Part shown: one piece after another, positions 1 to 12,906 of the stretch
Layout of the letters: each line of letters begins with the position of its first letter
How positions within the stretch are numbered: the first letter of the stretch is position 1
NCBI GenBank assembly: GCA_002007465.1
Contig: LNAC01000001.1
Location: forward strand, 5,764,757 to 5,828,756
Direction of reading: 5' to 3'
Source of the DNA: Ailurus styani
Taxonomy: Eukaryota; Chordata; Mammalia; Carnivora; Ailuridae
Length of the DNA stretch: 64,000 nucleotides
The notes under the pieces: generated by a model
Databases searched by the model: none
What the model saw: the letters and a program-made list of their open reading frames with translations, nothing else
Told to the model about the DNA's origin: nothing
Translations under genes and position numbers: made by a program

Positions 1-369
1 AGCTGTCTGTGAGGAGACGCTCCCAGATACCTTGTTCCTCATCCAGACTGGCCCTTAGATCAGCAGCCACAGGCGTAGCTGAACAGGGCGGATGGCCCAC
101 AGCACCGTGGCCAGGCCATCAGCCCAGAGGGACGGATGGACACCACGTGTCTCCCCCGGGACACCCTGAGAGAGCCACGGCATCAAGTAGGAAGTAGCTG
201 ACTGGAGGAGGGATAACCTCATCGAATCACAAGGGAATAGCAGACAAAGCCCACATGAGGAGCATTTTATTAAATATCATACAAGGAAAAGAAAAGCAGT
301 AGAAATGTTCTACATTCAAGGAGGCCAGGGGTGACGAGTACAGGGTCAAGGGCGAAGGGAGACCAAAAC

Positions 370-490
370 TGTCCTGGAATCAGATTGCGGCGGACGGTTG
401 CACAACTCTGTGACCAGACCGAGCTCCCGCTCTGAGTGGGCCGATCACAGGGCATGTGAATTATTTCTCAGAATTGCTCATAAAATGTAA
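370..490 (+). mobile_element. Old L1 3'-end fragment
   Basis: The run cggttgcacaactctgtgac followed about 60 bp later by gcatgtgaattatttctcag matches the 3' untranslated end of ancient mammalian L1 elements (GGTTGCACAACTCTGTGAAT...ATGTGAATTATATCTCAA from memory). The middle has decayed beyond recognition. Family subtype is not assignable by eye. Confidence 0.6.
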
Positions 491-1437
491 CAAGACGCAA
501 AGGGACATGACCGCCTAGAGCAATACCCGATCCTAGCCTGGATCCTGCCCTGGGGGGGCGGCTAACACGGCAGAGAGCGTCGCTGAGTCCACGGAGGACG
601 CGAGGATGTGAACCCAAGAGTGGGTGAGGGTGTCCCCGCGTCAGTGTCGTTACTCGCGTGGGGAGCCGCGCCGTGATCCGTGGGGGCACCTGTCTGCTCG
701 GAGGAATATGCGTACACTACCCACAGTGTGCGTAGGGGTGCAGGGCCGTGATGTGTAAACTTACCTCACTTGGTTTAGAAGAAAAATGTTGGGGGGAGTG
801 GGGAGGGAGACAGTGAGCCCCAGCGAGCCCACGTCAGCACAAGGATGAAACAAGTGGAAAACAACATAACGGGACCAATGCCGCTTTTTTCCAATGTGCC
901 TTCCCGGGCCCAGGTCCCCCGAGGGGCTGAATCCTTGGCCTGAGATGGGTCCATGCCCCCCTCCCCCCGTGTGTTCAGGACTGGAGTCGGAAATTCCCCT
1001 GGCGTCTGGGCCCCAGACCAACGTGGCCACGTTTCTCAGGAATGTTCTCCAAACAGTCCAAGAGACTTAGCCGGCACCATGGTTTTTCACCCTTTTATTC
1101 CTCCATTAACTTCAAAGCCTTCTATTCTGAAACCTTTTAAATGTATTCAGGAGAAGAGAAAGTAGTATATGAATGCTCCCACATCGCAGTGCTTCCGGAC
1201 TGAGGGCGCCCTGCCCCGCAGGGGAGCTGGGGCCGTGGCCGGAGGCCATTTGGGCCCATCAGGTCACAGGTGGGGATGGCTCCTGTCCTGTGGTGGCCGG
1301 GGACAGCTTCCACCAGAGTTCCCCGGTGCCACCTGTCAACAGAGCCGAGCTTGAGAGACCTGCCCACACTGCCATGACCCAGGGTCAGTCTGTGTAAACA
1401 CGTGGCTGCACCAGTTTCTTCTCTCGCCGCCCCCCAC

Positions 1438-1493
1438 CCAGATACCATGGTCACCAGATAACGGACACCAGATAACGGACTCCAGATACCATG
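1438..1493 (+). repeat. Short tandem repeat, about 14-15 bp unit
   Basis: Four successive copies beginning CAGATA are seen: CAGATACCATGGTCAC, CAGATAACGGACAC, CAGATAACGGACTC and CAGATACCATGTC. Outer copies resemble each other (ACCATG) and inner copies resemble each other (AACGGAC). Small intronic minisatellite with no apparent function. Confidence 0.85.
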
Positions 1494-4395
1494 TCATTTC
1501 GCCCCTCCACACGTCAATACTACCTGTTTCTGAAATAACGTGGAATTTTCTTATGGGACCACAGTGCCACTGTCACATCCAGAAAAATGAATAATAAGTC
1601 CCCAGGACTGGTAAAGATAACAGGCGGTCCAGATTCACAGGTCCTGGGCCAAACCGTGACCCCCCAGGGAGCCGAGGTGGGATTGATTTCCTCTGGAAAC
1701 GCCCACCCTTATGGGGAAAAGTCAAGAGCACCGACCTGACATTTTGCACATTTCCTACTTTGATACATTTCTGCCGCCTTCTGACATACAGGATACATCA
1801 CTGTTTTCTGACTCCGAGAAATGTTGATTAATTCAATAAGCTTGTAGATGATTATAGTATTTTTTTTTTCCGTGAAACTATTTAGGAAAGATTACTGAAG
1901 CAGATCACTGTAAATTACATTTTTTAATCATTAAGTTGTGCCTTCCTCCTCCTCAATATAGTCCGCTGTTTCTTTCCCCAGACACATGGAAAGATTTCAG
2001 CTTTTAATGAAGAACTCCTTTCTGGAGCATGTTTTTAGAATATGAGTTTAGTAGCACATATGATGTAATCCCAATCCCCAACGTTGCGTGCAAGGTTGTT
2101 GTGTAAAAATGAAACCATAAACCCCATCTGAATTCTAGTTGCCGGGTTCTTTGTAGGAAGTATTCTGCTGTGTTCCTTTTTTTAAAGAAACCACAATATT
2201 GTCATCTGAGAAACAGATCCATGACTGGGCAGCCAGAAATGTTGGAAGCATGTTCGTCTTTTCTCTGCCCAGAGTCTGTCCAGAGGAGTGAAGTCATGGT
2301 CTGGGTCGGGTGTGTGCAGTAGGTATCTATCTCTGCCCTGTGCCCAGGACGGCTTGGTGACCTAGCGGCTGTAGAAGGTACGACTGGGGGCGGGGGGAGA
2401 GCTGCATGAGTTGAGGGCCGTACGTGTTGTCACGGCCGTGATGCCAACAGCTTTTTAAAAGAGCACCAAGCAAGTCCTGCACTGAGAATGCTGATGGCTG
2501 GTGAGCCCCGAAGTTTTCATACATGTCGTGGGTCTGCTTCAATCAGATATGAACCATCTCAGCGCCCCTGTTGTGGTTTTTTGCAGTTTGAGTCTGGGAT
2601 GCTCATTAAAGGCCTCTACTTGTCATGACATAGGGTGACGTGTATGGTGTTAACGAAATCAACAAGGTAGTTCCTGTCACCCTGTCGCAAGGAGGACGGC
2701 AGGAACCAGTATGCCCAGCCACTGTCTGACTCGACCACTTACGTGCTCGTGGAAAATTAGCCGTTAGCATTAGCCAAACTCTTCATCAGCCTGGGGGCTG
2801 GAATTGAATAGGAATTAAGGCACCATGAAAAGCGCTCCTTTACCCCTGAGAACCCACGTGGAGAGGCCCAGCTGTGGGAATACTGATCCGTTTGGCCTCT
2901 GTCCTGGAGAGAAATCCATCAACGGCCCATTGTCACTGGGATCTGCTCTGTGGTTCTTCCCTGGGGGTTCTCGAAGGCATTAGGTCAGAATGCAAAACCC
3001 TTCCAGATATTTAAGGGGGAAGAAAAGCCCCATTGCTAATCAGGTAAGCATTGAGGGAAGAGCTCCTGGGAATCGAAGTATTCACTTTGGGTATTACAAG
3101 GACTTTTTATTGTGGTTTCTTTTAAAAAGAAAAAAAAAGTGGGAGAGAACAGAACACTTCCTATGACAAACCCAGCAACTGGAGTACAGATAGGACTTAC
3201 GGTTTCATTGTATAATTTTACATTTTACAGCCCTTTGCTGCTGCCCCAAAGATCCGTTCTTTTCAGCCGGATCTCTCACAGACATCGGTGCCTGTTGGTG
3301 CTGGCAGAAATCTGGGGCCGTTTCGGGATCTCTGTGACTCAGCCTCCGGGACGTGAGCAGGCAACGGCAGCGGGCCGTCAAGGGAACGAGTGTGTGCTTT
3401 TGCTGACGGTGGCTCTGAACACCCGGCTTCACAGCCAGTAGGCCCTTTTCTTAAAAAAGGAGCAAGACCTTCATTTCAGAGGCACAGCCCGTTGCTTGGT
3501 AGCGTCAGCAAGAAAGTCTGAGGGGTGCAGTGGCTGGTGGAGAGAACTCGAGAAAGCTAGGGGTCCTTTTCCCCTGCCGCAGGTCCCTCCTGACGTCTAT
3601 CTCTTGGCACTGATGGGATGGAAATTTGCAGAGCAGAACTGTCTTTGAGTAAGCAGAAGGGAACAAATTTGATCTAACACACATTCTATGAGTTTGGTTC
3701 AATGTAGGTCAGTTTTTAAAAGAGCCCAGCTGGCCACTCTGCGAGTCTGCCTGGGAGCTGGCTGCCTGGCTTCCTCTGGGGCCTAGAAAATCCCCTCTTT
3801 CGCCTCAGAGCACCAATTAATAAAAGTTCTTCGCTGAGCGGTGTGGGTGAGGAAAACGGGCTGAGCGGCCTCCAGCTTTCTGTGAAACAGCTTACCAGGT
3901 CCTCAGACCCGCCGTGTGGCCGGACCGCCAGCCTGAGGCTCCGGGGAAGGTGCCCGATCACACCAGCAGCCGCCGCAGACACCAGCTGGGGTGGGAAGGG
4001 CCGTGCGTGCCAGAGTCCTTTCGCTTCTCACTTAAAGCTCCATGTCCATGGATGAAAAGGTGTTTTGACTTGGTGGCTCCAAATCTCGCTAGCCTTTTTT
4101 TTTTTTAATGCTAAAAATTGAGAAATTGTTCTTTGAAGATTAAAAAGAAAAAGCAATTTATTTGCTCCACAGTATGAACAAAAGGCCAGATCTGGTCTAG
4201 GTGATGGAATCTTTAAGTATCTTTTATGTGCCAGGTTTTGTGTGGTTTTGGTGGTGGTGGGTTTTGTTTTGGGGGGTAGGAAGAAACGCCTGACACCCTA
4301 AAAAAGCAGCAAATCAGTGATGACTGTATTGTCTATGGCACCTTTGATGTATTTTTCTCATTCTTGATTATTAGGTTCCTTCAAAAAATGTTTAT

Positions 4396-4581
4396 TGAGA
4401 GGCACCTGAGTGGGTCAGTCCGTTAAGCGTCTGCCTTCGTCTCAGGTCATGATCCCGGGGTCCTGGGATCAAGTCCTGCATCGGGCTCCCCGCTCAGTGG
4501 GTAGCCTGCTTCTCCCTCTCCCCCATGCTTGTGTTCTCTTTTGCTGTCTCATTCTCTCTCAGGTAAATAAATAAAATCTTT
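4396..4581 (+). mobile_element. CAN-SINE (SINEC), + orientation
   Basis: Carnivore tRNA-Lys-derived SINE. The tRNA-related head (cacctgagtgggtcagtccg), the B-box region (gggatcaagtcctgcatcgg), the pyrimidine-rich body and an AAATAAAATCTTT tail are all present. It is flanked by a perfect 13-bp target-site duplication, aaaaaatgtttat, at 4383-4395 and 4582-4594. Confidence 0.95.
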
Positions 4582-4599
4582 AAAAAATGTTTATGGAAT

Positions 4600-5235
4600 A
4601 CCTATTAGGTTATAGGCCCTGGTGTAAGGCTGAAGACATAGAGGGAATGAGGCCTCTGCTTTCTTGGAAGATGCACACCCTCAGACAAGTCACAGAGCCA
4701 GTCAGCAGGGAGGGACCGTGAGCACTATGGGAACAGGGCAAGTTCCGGCAAGAGGGGCTATGAGAAGAACCAGTTGTGGAAAGGGGTAGGCAGAGACGGC
4801 TGCTCCAGAAAATGTCATTTAGGGTGAAGGTTACTATTATCTGGCCAGGCCGGGGAAAGAGAGAAGAATGTTCCAGAGCAAGAGAAGAAGGGCGGAGGCC
4901 TTGAGAAACCAAAGGGTGGGCCCCAGAGCCTCAGTGAGGTGAGTTGGGCCTGTGGACAGAGAGGCGGGGCCCATCCACGCTCCAGGATTTTAACTGCCCT
5001 CAGGGCTCTATCAGAAGGGAGTGTAGGGTTTTAAGTGGAAGAATGACGTGATCTAATTTTTGTTTTAAAAATTGGACTCTGGCTGTTGTGTGGAAAAGGG
5101 ATGGGGATGGAACAAGAGTGAAAACAGGAGTCTGGTGTAGACACTGTCACAGAAGATTGGGCCAGAGAAGATGGTGACCCGGATCCGGGAGCTGGGGGTG
5201 AGTGGGACAGAAGCCGGCGGGTTTATGAATCCTAA
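4600..5235 (+). repeat. Old dispersed repeat, family not assigned
   Basis: Phrases such as gaatgttccagagcaagag, gggttttaagtggaagaatg and ggactctggctgttgtgtgg are the well-known mammalian dispersed motif of the form 'ggagtgacatgatctgat...ctctggctgctgtgtgg'. Related phrases recur at about 12130-12480 and 21370-21960. I recognise the family by wording but cannot name it reliably. Confidence 0.5.
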
Positions 5236-5239
5236 TAAT

Positions 5240-5440
5240 TGCTCCCATTGATCGAGCACATCATCTGGGCATGTGTATAAGCATTTAACATATATTATCT
5301 TCGCAAGAACTTTATGAAGTAGGTCCTCTTATCCCTATCTTAGATGAGGAAGCTCTAGTACAACAAAGGTCAAATTGTATGCCCAAGGTCACAAAGATGA
5401 CAAAGGTGGAACCAGGTTTGCTGTCAGCCACTGTTGCTAC
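5240..5440 (-). mobile_element. MIR, antisense
   Basis: Reads as the complement of a MIR: a 'catttaacatatattatctt' segment, then atgaggaagctctag, then cccaaggtcacaaagatgac, then ggaaccaggtttgctgtcag, in MIR antisense order. Confidence 0.8.
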
Positions 5441-5784
5441 ACTGCTGCCAACAATATATTTTTAGGGTAGATTTGTCTCCTTGTCTGAATTTGTATTACT
5501 TGGAAATACATTAGCCAGAGCATCCTGCAAATATTGACTGGAAGCCTTTCGGGAGCCAGGAACTAGCAGGAGGTGGAGCCTCCGAAGTCAATGAGGAGGA
5601 TCCACTCCAACCCTCGAAGCACTTGGAGGCACTTCCCTTGGCTTTTACCCCCTCGCACACCGTATTTGGTTGTTTCATTGGGTCCTGCCTTCCTTAAAAT
5701 CATCCACCAAGGACTTGTTGGGCTGGAGGAGATAGAAGCATGTGTGTTTTTCCAAGTGCAGGTGATGGGCAAAGACTGAGCCTA

Positions 5785-5910
5785 AGGTGTGACAGCTTCT
5801 AGCAACCTCATCTTCTTTTTACTCGATCCCTCTGTGACCTTGGACAAACTTCTCAACACCTCTGAGCCTCAGTTTCTACATTTATGAAATTGTCACGGTA
5901 AAGATTTAAA
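5785..5910 (+). mobile_element. MIR fragment
   Basis: The core tgtgaccttggacaaacttc and cctctgagcctcagtttcta match the MIR core region in + orientation. Confidence 0.8.
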
Positions 5911-6419
5911 AAGCCACTAGTTAGACCATGTCCTGCCCCCTCACAGACCATGTGGATGCTCAGGGAGCTGTAGCCATAAAAACCACTGGTGTTACAGGGC
6001 ACGATGGGCAATTAGAACATGAGTCAAGGTTGACTTTACTTCTGGTGTCAAACCTACGCGACTGTTCTCAGATAATGTCTAGCACCAATGAAAACATATA
6101 AATGGGCTTCATTCTTCATTCACTTACCTTATGGAACTTTTCACCTTTCCATATGAAATAGTGACAACCTTTTCTATGCCAATGCACATAAAACAGCTTC
6201 TCGTAGGTAATTATTCTTCAGGCTAGTGGTGAACAGAACCCTGATTCATACTCCCCCTAACTGCCCCTTTTCATTTAGAATCTATAGCAATAAATGGGAA
6301 ATAGACCCACCCAACCCACACTACAATTTCTTTCTAATTGTTTTCAGAGTCAGGAGTTGGCATATTAAATAGAGTGTTCCTTGAAAGAAAGATGAGCCGT
6401 AAAGGCAAATGTAAGCATA

Positions 6420-6625
6420 GCAATATGATCTTGGGCTCTGAAGTCAGGCCGTCTGCCCACTTCAGCTGGGCGACCGTAGACCAGTCACTGAACCCCTATA
6501 AGATCCTGGTTTCCTCATCTCAAAACAGGAATCAGCCCACTAAGGTTGCTGTAGAAAGTAAATAAAATAATGCATATAAGGTGCTTTTGCTTAGTAGGAA
6601 TTCAGACAAATGTTAGCTACTGCTG
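6420..6625 (+). mobile_element. MIR
   Basis: Starts with cttgggctctgaagtcaggc, then agaccagtcactgaacccct, tttcctcatctcaaaacagg and gtgcttttgcttagtaggaa, which is the MIR order over nearly full length. The third of these is followed by the degenerated 'gttgctgtagaaagtaaat' end. Confidence 0.85.
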
Positions 6626-6890
6626 CTATCACAGCTAACTTATTTTTCAAAAGAAGAAAAAATTCTGAAGCTTAAAAAAATAGCTTTTTTACCAATGTTG
6701 GCAGAAATGTTTGAAGAGGAACATGTAAGCTAACCTATAAAAATCTATTCTTGCAGTCTTGTCTGCACAAAGTTGCTAGGGGTCTTTACTTACCTTTGGA
6801 ATGGATGGTTTGCTGGGTTTCCAACTTTTCCTGTTTCACAGCCCTATTTTTCTTTAAAAAAAATATTAAAACAATGTTAAAAAAAAAACT

Positions 6891-7075
6891 GGGGGCGCCC
6901 AAGTGGCTCAGTGGCTTAAGCTTCTGCCTTCGACTCAGGTCATGATCCCAGGGTCCTGAGATCGAGCCCTGCATCGGGCTCTCTGCTCAGCAGGGAGCCT
7001 GTTCCTCCCTCAGCCTGTACGCTGCCTATTTGTACTCCTCGCTCTGTGTCAAATGAATAAATAATATCTTTTTAA
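6891..7075 (+). mobile_element. CAN-SINE (SINEC), + orientation
   Basis: Head ggggcgcccaagtggctcag, internal tcaggtcatgatcccagggt and atcgagccctgcatcgggct, tail aaatgaataaataatatctt. Typical SINEC copy inserted next to an A-rich tract. Confidence 0.93.
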
Positions 7076-7177
7076 AAATATGTTAATTAAACTCGGTAAC
7101 TCTCATGCTATAAAGACAGTCCTATCCCATCAGGAACCACACAGAACAGTTAATAAGCCCACGTTCACAAGACTTGG

Positions 7178-7383
7178 AGGGGTCCCTGGGTGGCTCAGCC
7201 AGTTAAGCATTCGAATCCTGACTTCATCTCAGGTCATGATCTCGGGGTCCTGGGATCGACCCCCGTGTCAGGCTCCACGCTCAGCAAGGAGTCTGCTCAA
7301 GATTCTCTCTTTCCCTCTCCCTCGGCCCTTCCCCTCCCCCACTTGCTCTCTTACTAAAATAAATAAATAAATCTTTAAAAAAC
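7178..7383 (+). mobile_element. CAN-SINE (SINEC), + orientation
   Basis: Head aggggtccctgggtggctca, internal caggtcatgatctcggggtc, then gtctgctcaagattctctct and an AAATAAATAAATAAATCTTT tail. Lies about 100 bp after another SINE in the same orientation. Confidence 0.93.
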
Positions 7384-8154
7384 AAAAACCCGTTGGAATC
7401 ACTGGTAGCCACGTATTAGGGGAGAAGAGTAGCCCGATGACGTTTCAGGCCCACGTGGACCAAAGCTGAGGAGCAGCAGTGACAGGAACCCTTCATCTTT
7501 CTCCTGCTCTTACATCTCACCTGGAGGACATGCCCCCCCCATCCTCACGCACGTCTCTACCGAGTCTGCACACGTCATCTGTTCACTCTGCGGGTGGGTG
7601 GGGTCACCCGAAGAGCCCCAAGGGATGGGAATCACATACTTCAGTGTAAATGCCCCATGATTGGACCCAGAAGTTTGTGTATTTGTGACAAAACGGAAGC
7701 AGTACATTACGTATTATTTTGCAGGGAACAAAATTGTCCCCTATAGTTTTCAAAATGCTGTCTCAACAGTTTTATTTATTATAGTTAGTGAAACAAAATG
7801 AGAAAGAGCTGGGGAAAGGGAACTTTTTTTTTTTATTCTGGGGGGGAGTTTTTGCTTAATCATTTTGATTATTTTTGCAAATAGAGAATAACAAAAGAAC
7901 ATCGGATGTAAATGCTTCACTGTTCTTACAGTTGTACAGCTAGAAATAGTTAGGATCCCAAATGCCGAAACTGTAACCAAAAATAATTTGGATTTTGTAG
8001 CTAAATTGAATGGAGTACTATGAGAAACAACATAAGCCATTTTGTACGGTGGAAACAATTATTTCAGGAAAAGATACAATATGATTTGCTGCTACTTATT
8101 TTTCAAACCTTAAGAATCGTGTGCTAAGATTTCTTCCTGGCAAAGCAGGGTTGA

Positions 8155-8335
8155 CCAGTAGTTAGGATGAGGTGGACTTTGGAGCCAAAGAGAGCCAAGT
8201 TCAAGTTCAGTCTCCACCGGCTTGGCTGTGTGGCTTTGGACAAGTCCCTTAACCTCCCTATGTGTTTCCCTCTTCCTTGCCTGGTAAATAGTAATAGCCC
8301 CTACGCCACAGGGTCTCTGCCAACATAAAGTTCTT
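8155..8335 (+). mobile_element. MIR
   Basis: ggactttggagccaaagaga, cttggctgtgtggctttgga, caagtcccttaacctcccta and taaatagtaatagcccctac follow the MIR consensus in order. Confidence 0.88.
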
Positions 8336-10343
8336 GGTGAGCAAACATCAGCAGGGAGATGGCATTGCTGGTGAAGATAAAAGTCATAAATGGTCATGGG
8401 GATGGAGCTGTGCTTTCTTTCACTCCCCAAATCAAGAACCTAGAGCATCATTTGTTTACCAGGATGACTTTCCCTACAAGGAAAACAAAAATCGTAAGTA
8501 TTTGCAAGGACGAGGCTCTGAAGGAAGTTCAAGCAAAGCTGAGACATAGAAGATGGCAGGTCTTGGATTCTCTTTCTTACTTTCCATTTTCCTTATTTCA
8601 TACCTCAGTGCACTATCTTTATAGGGAATTATTCAGTTGTCTGATCTCTCTGTCAAAGAGTCCAGAAGAGCCAACGATATGAGAATAAGGAGTCCCGTGA
8701 CTCCAACCACTGCAGAGTTTTCACTGAAAACTAGAAGGAATTCTTTCAGTGTATGAAACATCCGGTCTGGGTACATATTGGTTTTCCTGTCGATCTTTTC
8801 TATTTATTTAGCTCTGGTTGAGGAATAGATCATTTTCAATAAAGGATATTCATTTTAGTAACTGGGAAAATCCTGATCATGATTTTTAATTGTGGTTTTT
8901 ATTATGTGTTCTATTTTGTTGATGCTCCAGATGGTTTATCCCTCATAAGAACATATTCAGAGCTGTATTTCCAAATTCTTGTAAAGAAAAACATCACCCA
9001 AATTTATATATGAATGATTTGGTAATTTGCGGAATAATAACTTGTAGCGAAGTAAATCTTCAGCCAAAAACCTGGTTGGATGCTGTGAATACCAAATGGG
9101 TTTGCTAGAGAGATCACGAGTGCATGTGCGATTTAATTGCAGAGTATCCGTGGTGCCTGCTAGTGTAATTGACAAACAAGAGCTGTCTTGTGATGCTTTT
9201 GCATGAATATACTGCACAGAATAATTAAACCCTTAAACCATATGTATAGTCTTCAAAGAAATAATAGAAAAAAGTTGACATGTCATCAATGAGTTTTTCA
9301 TATTCTAAATAATTGATGCCAATCTCTTAGCTCTCTCTTCCCTCATTTAAGCAGTCCTGAAATTGAAATTTGTGACAAGTTGTCAGGGTTGGTCTTGATG
9401 ACCTGACAGCATTTAGAATTCTTGAAATAACAAGGGAGTGAATATGACTCCCCCACCCCAGACCCCCTCCAAGATCAGTGACCACAATTTGGAGCCATAT
9501 TTCTTTTCTTTTTAATTGATCCAATTAGTCTGAACACATTCTGTCCAAATGGATTGCTTCTCTAGTCTCATGATGCTGTGTTTGTCATCTGTTTATTTAT
9601 TAAGCACTTCCGGTGTGATGGGCATTATGCTAGCTTAGGGATGTAGTTTCTGCCCCTTAGCTCAACCCAAAGTGGGAGAAGATGAGTCGCCAAGAAACAA
9701 AACAGAGCAAGGAAAGGCTATAACAGAGTCCTGGCAGAACACTGGAGAGATGCTAACGGAGGGAGGACAGAGAAAGTGATCCCAGAAGTAAAAATAAGTA
9801 GGTGTTTCTTCCTGCTCTCTTATGCTTTGGGGAATAAAATATGCCATTTTGATGAAATCCATATCATACAAGCTATAGAACTAAATTATATAATAGTAAA
9901 TTTAGAGTGGGATCATTTCACTACTAACTTAAAAAAGGCAATTTGGGGATTTGGGGGTAATTTTTTTTATTTCAATACACAAATCATTTCAGAAAGATAA
10001 GAAATTTTTTAAGGAAAAACATTATATACATCACAGTGTTCTAATGTAAATCATAAACGATCATGTCTAGCCAGATATACCCAAAGACTTTGAAATCAGA
10101 AAATACAGTGCTTAACTGGAAACGACGGGATTTTACCCTTTCTCCTGTAAAGAAAGCATGTGCTGTCTGAGTGTCTCCATCCGTCTTCACTCCAGCCACT
10201 CCCTAAACCTTAGACTCAGGGAGTCACCTGCTTGCTGGACATCCACGAGCTTGTCTGCCAGGTACCTGACATTCGATATGGTCAACACAGACCTCACAGT
10301 CTCCTTTCCCTCCTGTAGGAACTACCCATCTCTCTTGTGAACT

Positions 10344-10567
10344 CAAGTTCCTAATTCTGTGCCTTTGTCTGAATTTCCCATCCTGAAGGCCATGTCTTGG
10401 TCTGGTCATTTGTTTGGACACTCACACCAGCTTCTTGCTGCCTTACTTTTTTNTTCAAGTTCCTAATTCTGTGCCTTTGTCTGAATTTCCCATCCTGAAG
10501 GCTCATGTCTTGGTCTGGTCATTTGTTTGGACACTCACACCAGCTTCTTGCTGCCTTACTTTTTTTT
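10344..10567 (+). repeat. Adjacent direct duplication (about 110 bp) around an N
   Basis: The stretch starting tcaagttcctaattctgtgc and ending tgctgccttactttttt occurs at about 10344-10452 and again at about 10455-10567. Copies are separated by an N at 10453 and differ by only one or two inserted bases. This looks like two overlapping contig ends left unmerged, not a biological duplication. Confidence 0.9.
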
Positions 10568-10686
10568 ATTTCTCCATGCCAAGCGTGGAGCCCAATGTGG
10601 GGTTTGAACTCACAACTCCGAGATCAAGACCTGAGCTGAAATCAAGAGTCTAACGCTTAACTGACTGAGCCCCCAGGTGCCCCTAT
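10568..10686 (-). mobile_element. CAN-SINE (SINEC), truncated, - orientation
   Basis: Reading the complement gives a SINEC head (ggggcacctgggggctcagt) and the tRNA-related half, ending near ccatgccaagcgtggagccc. The 3' body is missing, so this is an old or truncated copy. Confidence 0.88.
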
Positions 10687-10689
10687 TTC

Positions 10690-11245
10690 CTTCCCCCAAT
10701 GTTATCTACATGGCTGTCAGAGTGACCTTTTTCTCCAAAGCTCGTGTCTGCTCAGGTCACAGCAACATTTAATGGCTCCCCATTGCACGGAATAAAGTCA
10801 GCAACACTTGCAACTTGTAGGATTAGTCCCCAGCCTGCTATCTGAGCAACAGTGTGTCTCCCTACCACAAACTTTACACCCCAGCCCCTGCAGCTCCACA
10901 TAGCTTCACATTTCCTGTGCCCACCCCCACTAGCACGCTCCTCCTGTACTCTCTGTGCCTTTGAGAATGTGGTTACCCCATCTGGAATATTCCCTTCCTC
11001 ATTCCTCTCCATTTCCCACGTCACTATCCCCTCTCAACTTGGTTTCCTCTTCCCCATCTCTCATGACTCACTTGGGTACCACCTCCCTCAGGCTGGCCTC
11101 TGGGTTGGAAGCCTTTCCTAGTGCTTTGGGCATACATCCATCATGGAGCGCTCATCACTCTTTGGGTCTGTCCTTCTTCACCAGATGGTGAGTTTCTGGG
11201 GGGTCCTGATGTCCGGCACAATACATATTAAATGAGAGAATAGTG
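10690..11245 (+). mobile_element. L2 LINE, 3' portion
   Basis: A long pyrimidine-rich run with gtgcctttgagaatgtggtt, catctggaatattcccttcc, gtaccacctccctcaggctg, ggaagcctttcctagtgctt and finally caccagatggtgagtttctg follows the order of the L2 3' end. Diverged and gapped. Confidence 0.65.
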
Positions 11246-11864
11246 AGGTTTCACTTATAATAGCAAAATGTATGGAAAATAGCACAATCAACTCGTGGCA
11301 TTTTATTTTCTGGTGTAGAGAGGAACAGAATTCCATGTTAAATCAGCTCATCTAATAAGCAGAGAAAAGGAACGTTCTCATGAAATTATGCATTCACCTT
11401 CTGTTTTCCTTTGCTGACACAGAGCATCCATCTGATTGGATTTTCTCCTTGGGGAGATCTAAAGGACATGGGCCCATTGCTATTGCATTTCCCATACGGC
11501 CATTGTCCGACTGCCTCTCTGTTTTCTCAAGGGACCTTGACTTCTAGCCCTTTTTATTTAGACACACATCTTAGAAGGCCTCAAGTGAGCACATTCTCAG
11601 CTTCAGCCGTGGTCCCTCAGCAAGTCATTGTCCCTAAGAAAGACATGAAACATGGGATACCTGGGTTGGGAGGGGGTAGCCCTAGGCAAAAAGACTATGC
11701 CTGCAGCATCCTCCTGAAATTCGGTCATTCACCCGCCCATCCTTCCATCCATCCATTTGTCCATCTGTTTTTCCCCTTGACACGTGCTCATCCAGCACTG
11801 AGCCCAGCACCTGCTGCAGACACTCAGTACAGTGTCTCCCCAGCAGCCTGTAAAGACAGCGCTC

Positions 11865-12110
11865 CACAGTGATTAAGACCGCAGGTTCACACCCAAACCA
11901 CTCCCGTGCTGCCACGGAAAGTGTCCCCGGAAGCTAAGACATGGATGACACTCCTTTCTGAGTTTTTCTCGTAGAATCGCTTAACCTCTCTCTGTCTCCG
12001 TTTCCTTGTTTAAATTGGGATAAAAATGGGTTCTAATCCACAGAGCCAGATACAAGGCACTATCAGAATTCAATGAGACGCATATAAAGGGCTTGGCACA
12101 GGGCCTGGAC
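11865..12110 (+). mobile_element. MIR, interrupted by a 57-bp insert
   Basis: The MIR start (agtgattaagaccgcaggtt, then gtgctgccac) and its continuation (gcttaacctctctctgtctc, tttccttgtttaaattggga, aaagggcttggcacagggcc) are separated by foreign sequence at about 11915-11978. That insert is the left arm of the inverted repeat described next. The MIR core bases normally found at this place are missing. Confidence 0.75.
11922..11978 (+). repeat. Inverted repeat, left arm (57 bp)
   Basis: This 57-bp stretch (starts tgtccccggaagctaagaca, ends agtttttctcgtagaatc) is the reverse complement of 12907-12963 with only three mismatches. The arms are 928 bp apart. Confidence 0.95.
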
Positions 12111-12129
12111 TGGGGGATATAGACAAGTA

Positions 12130-12480
12130 AGGAAACCGGAAGGGTTCTATGATGTGGAGAGTGGCAGGGATGGAGGCCACTTCCGGGAAGATGATCAGGA
12201 AGGGACCCTCTGCAAAGACATTCACCTAATACCCAAAGGATGAAAAGGAGCCAGCGCCACAAAAAGCCATGTGGAGGATGTTCCGGGCAAATGCAAAGGC
12301 TCTAAGTGCGATAGGGTGTGAAATGTTCTAGAACGTGCAAGGAGGCAGCGTTGCCTGGGGTCGACTGAGTCACAACCAGTCCGGTGTGTTGGGAGGGTGA
12401 GGTTGGGAGCCTTTGGGGTGCGTGGGGAGTTCATTCCAAGTGCAGTGGGAAGGCACTTGGGGGTTTAAGCAGGGGAGTGC
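12130..12480 (+). repeat. Old dispersed repeat, family not assigned
   Basis: Contains ttccgggcaaatgcaaaggc, acgtgcaaggaggcagcg, and tccaagtgcagtgggaaggc followed by ttaagcaggggagtgcatga. These belong to the same dispersed family as 4600-5235, here in the spacer of the inverted repeat. Confidence 0.5.
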
Positions 12481-12906
12481 ATGACCCCAAAGTAGGGCCT
12501 GGACCGGCCCATTCCTGCCCTCAGCTCCTCGCAGCCTGAGGGAAACGTGAGGTGGACCATCTGGCACCGAGAGGTCAGCACAGAGAGCAGGGTGGGTCCT
12601 GTTGTGCAGCGTGTGGCCCAGGGACACCCAATTCCTGGAGTCCCGTGTGGAAGCACAGACCCATGGCTTGAGCATTGCAGAGGGGCCCGCGAGGCCATGC
12701 CAGCTGGCTGCCCTCCATCCCCTATCCCAGTCCCTTGTGGGGAAACCGAGGCATGAGCCGGTCTGGCCCCAGTGAGCTCAGGGTGCCAGCCACACCCATG
12801 GAGCCTGAGGGTCTTTTCTGACTGCGTGCCTCCCTCCCCTGAGAAGGTAACGCCCACCACCCACGGTGCTGTCCCTGTGCCTGCGCTCCAGGCCATTTCT
12901 TTCCCA

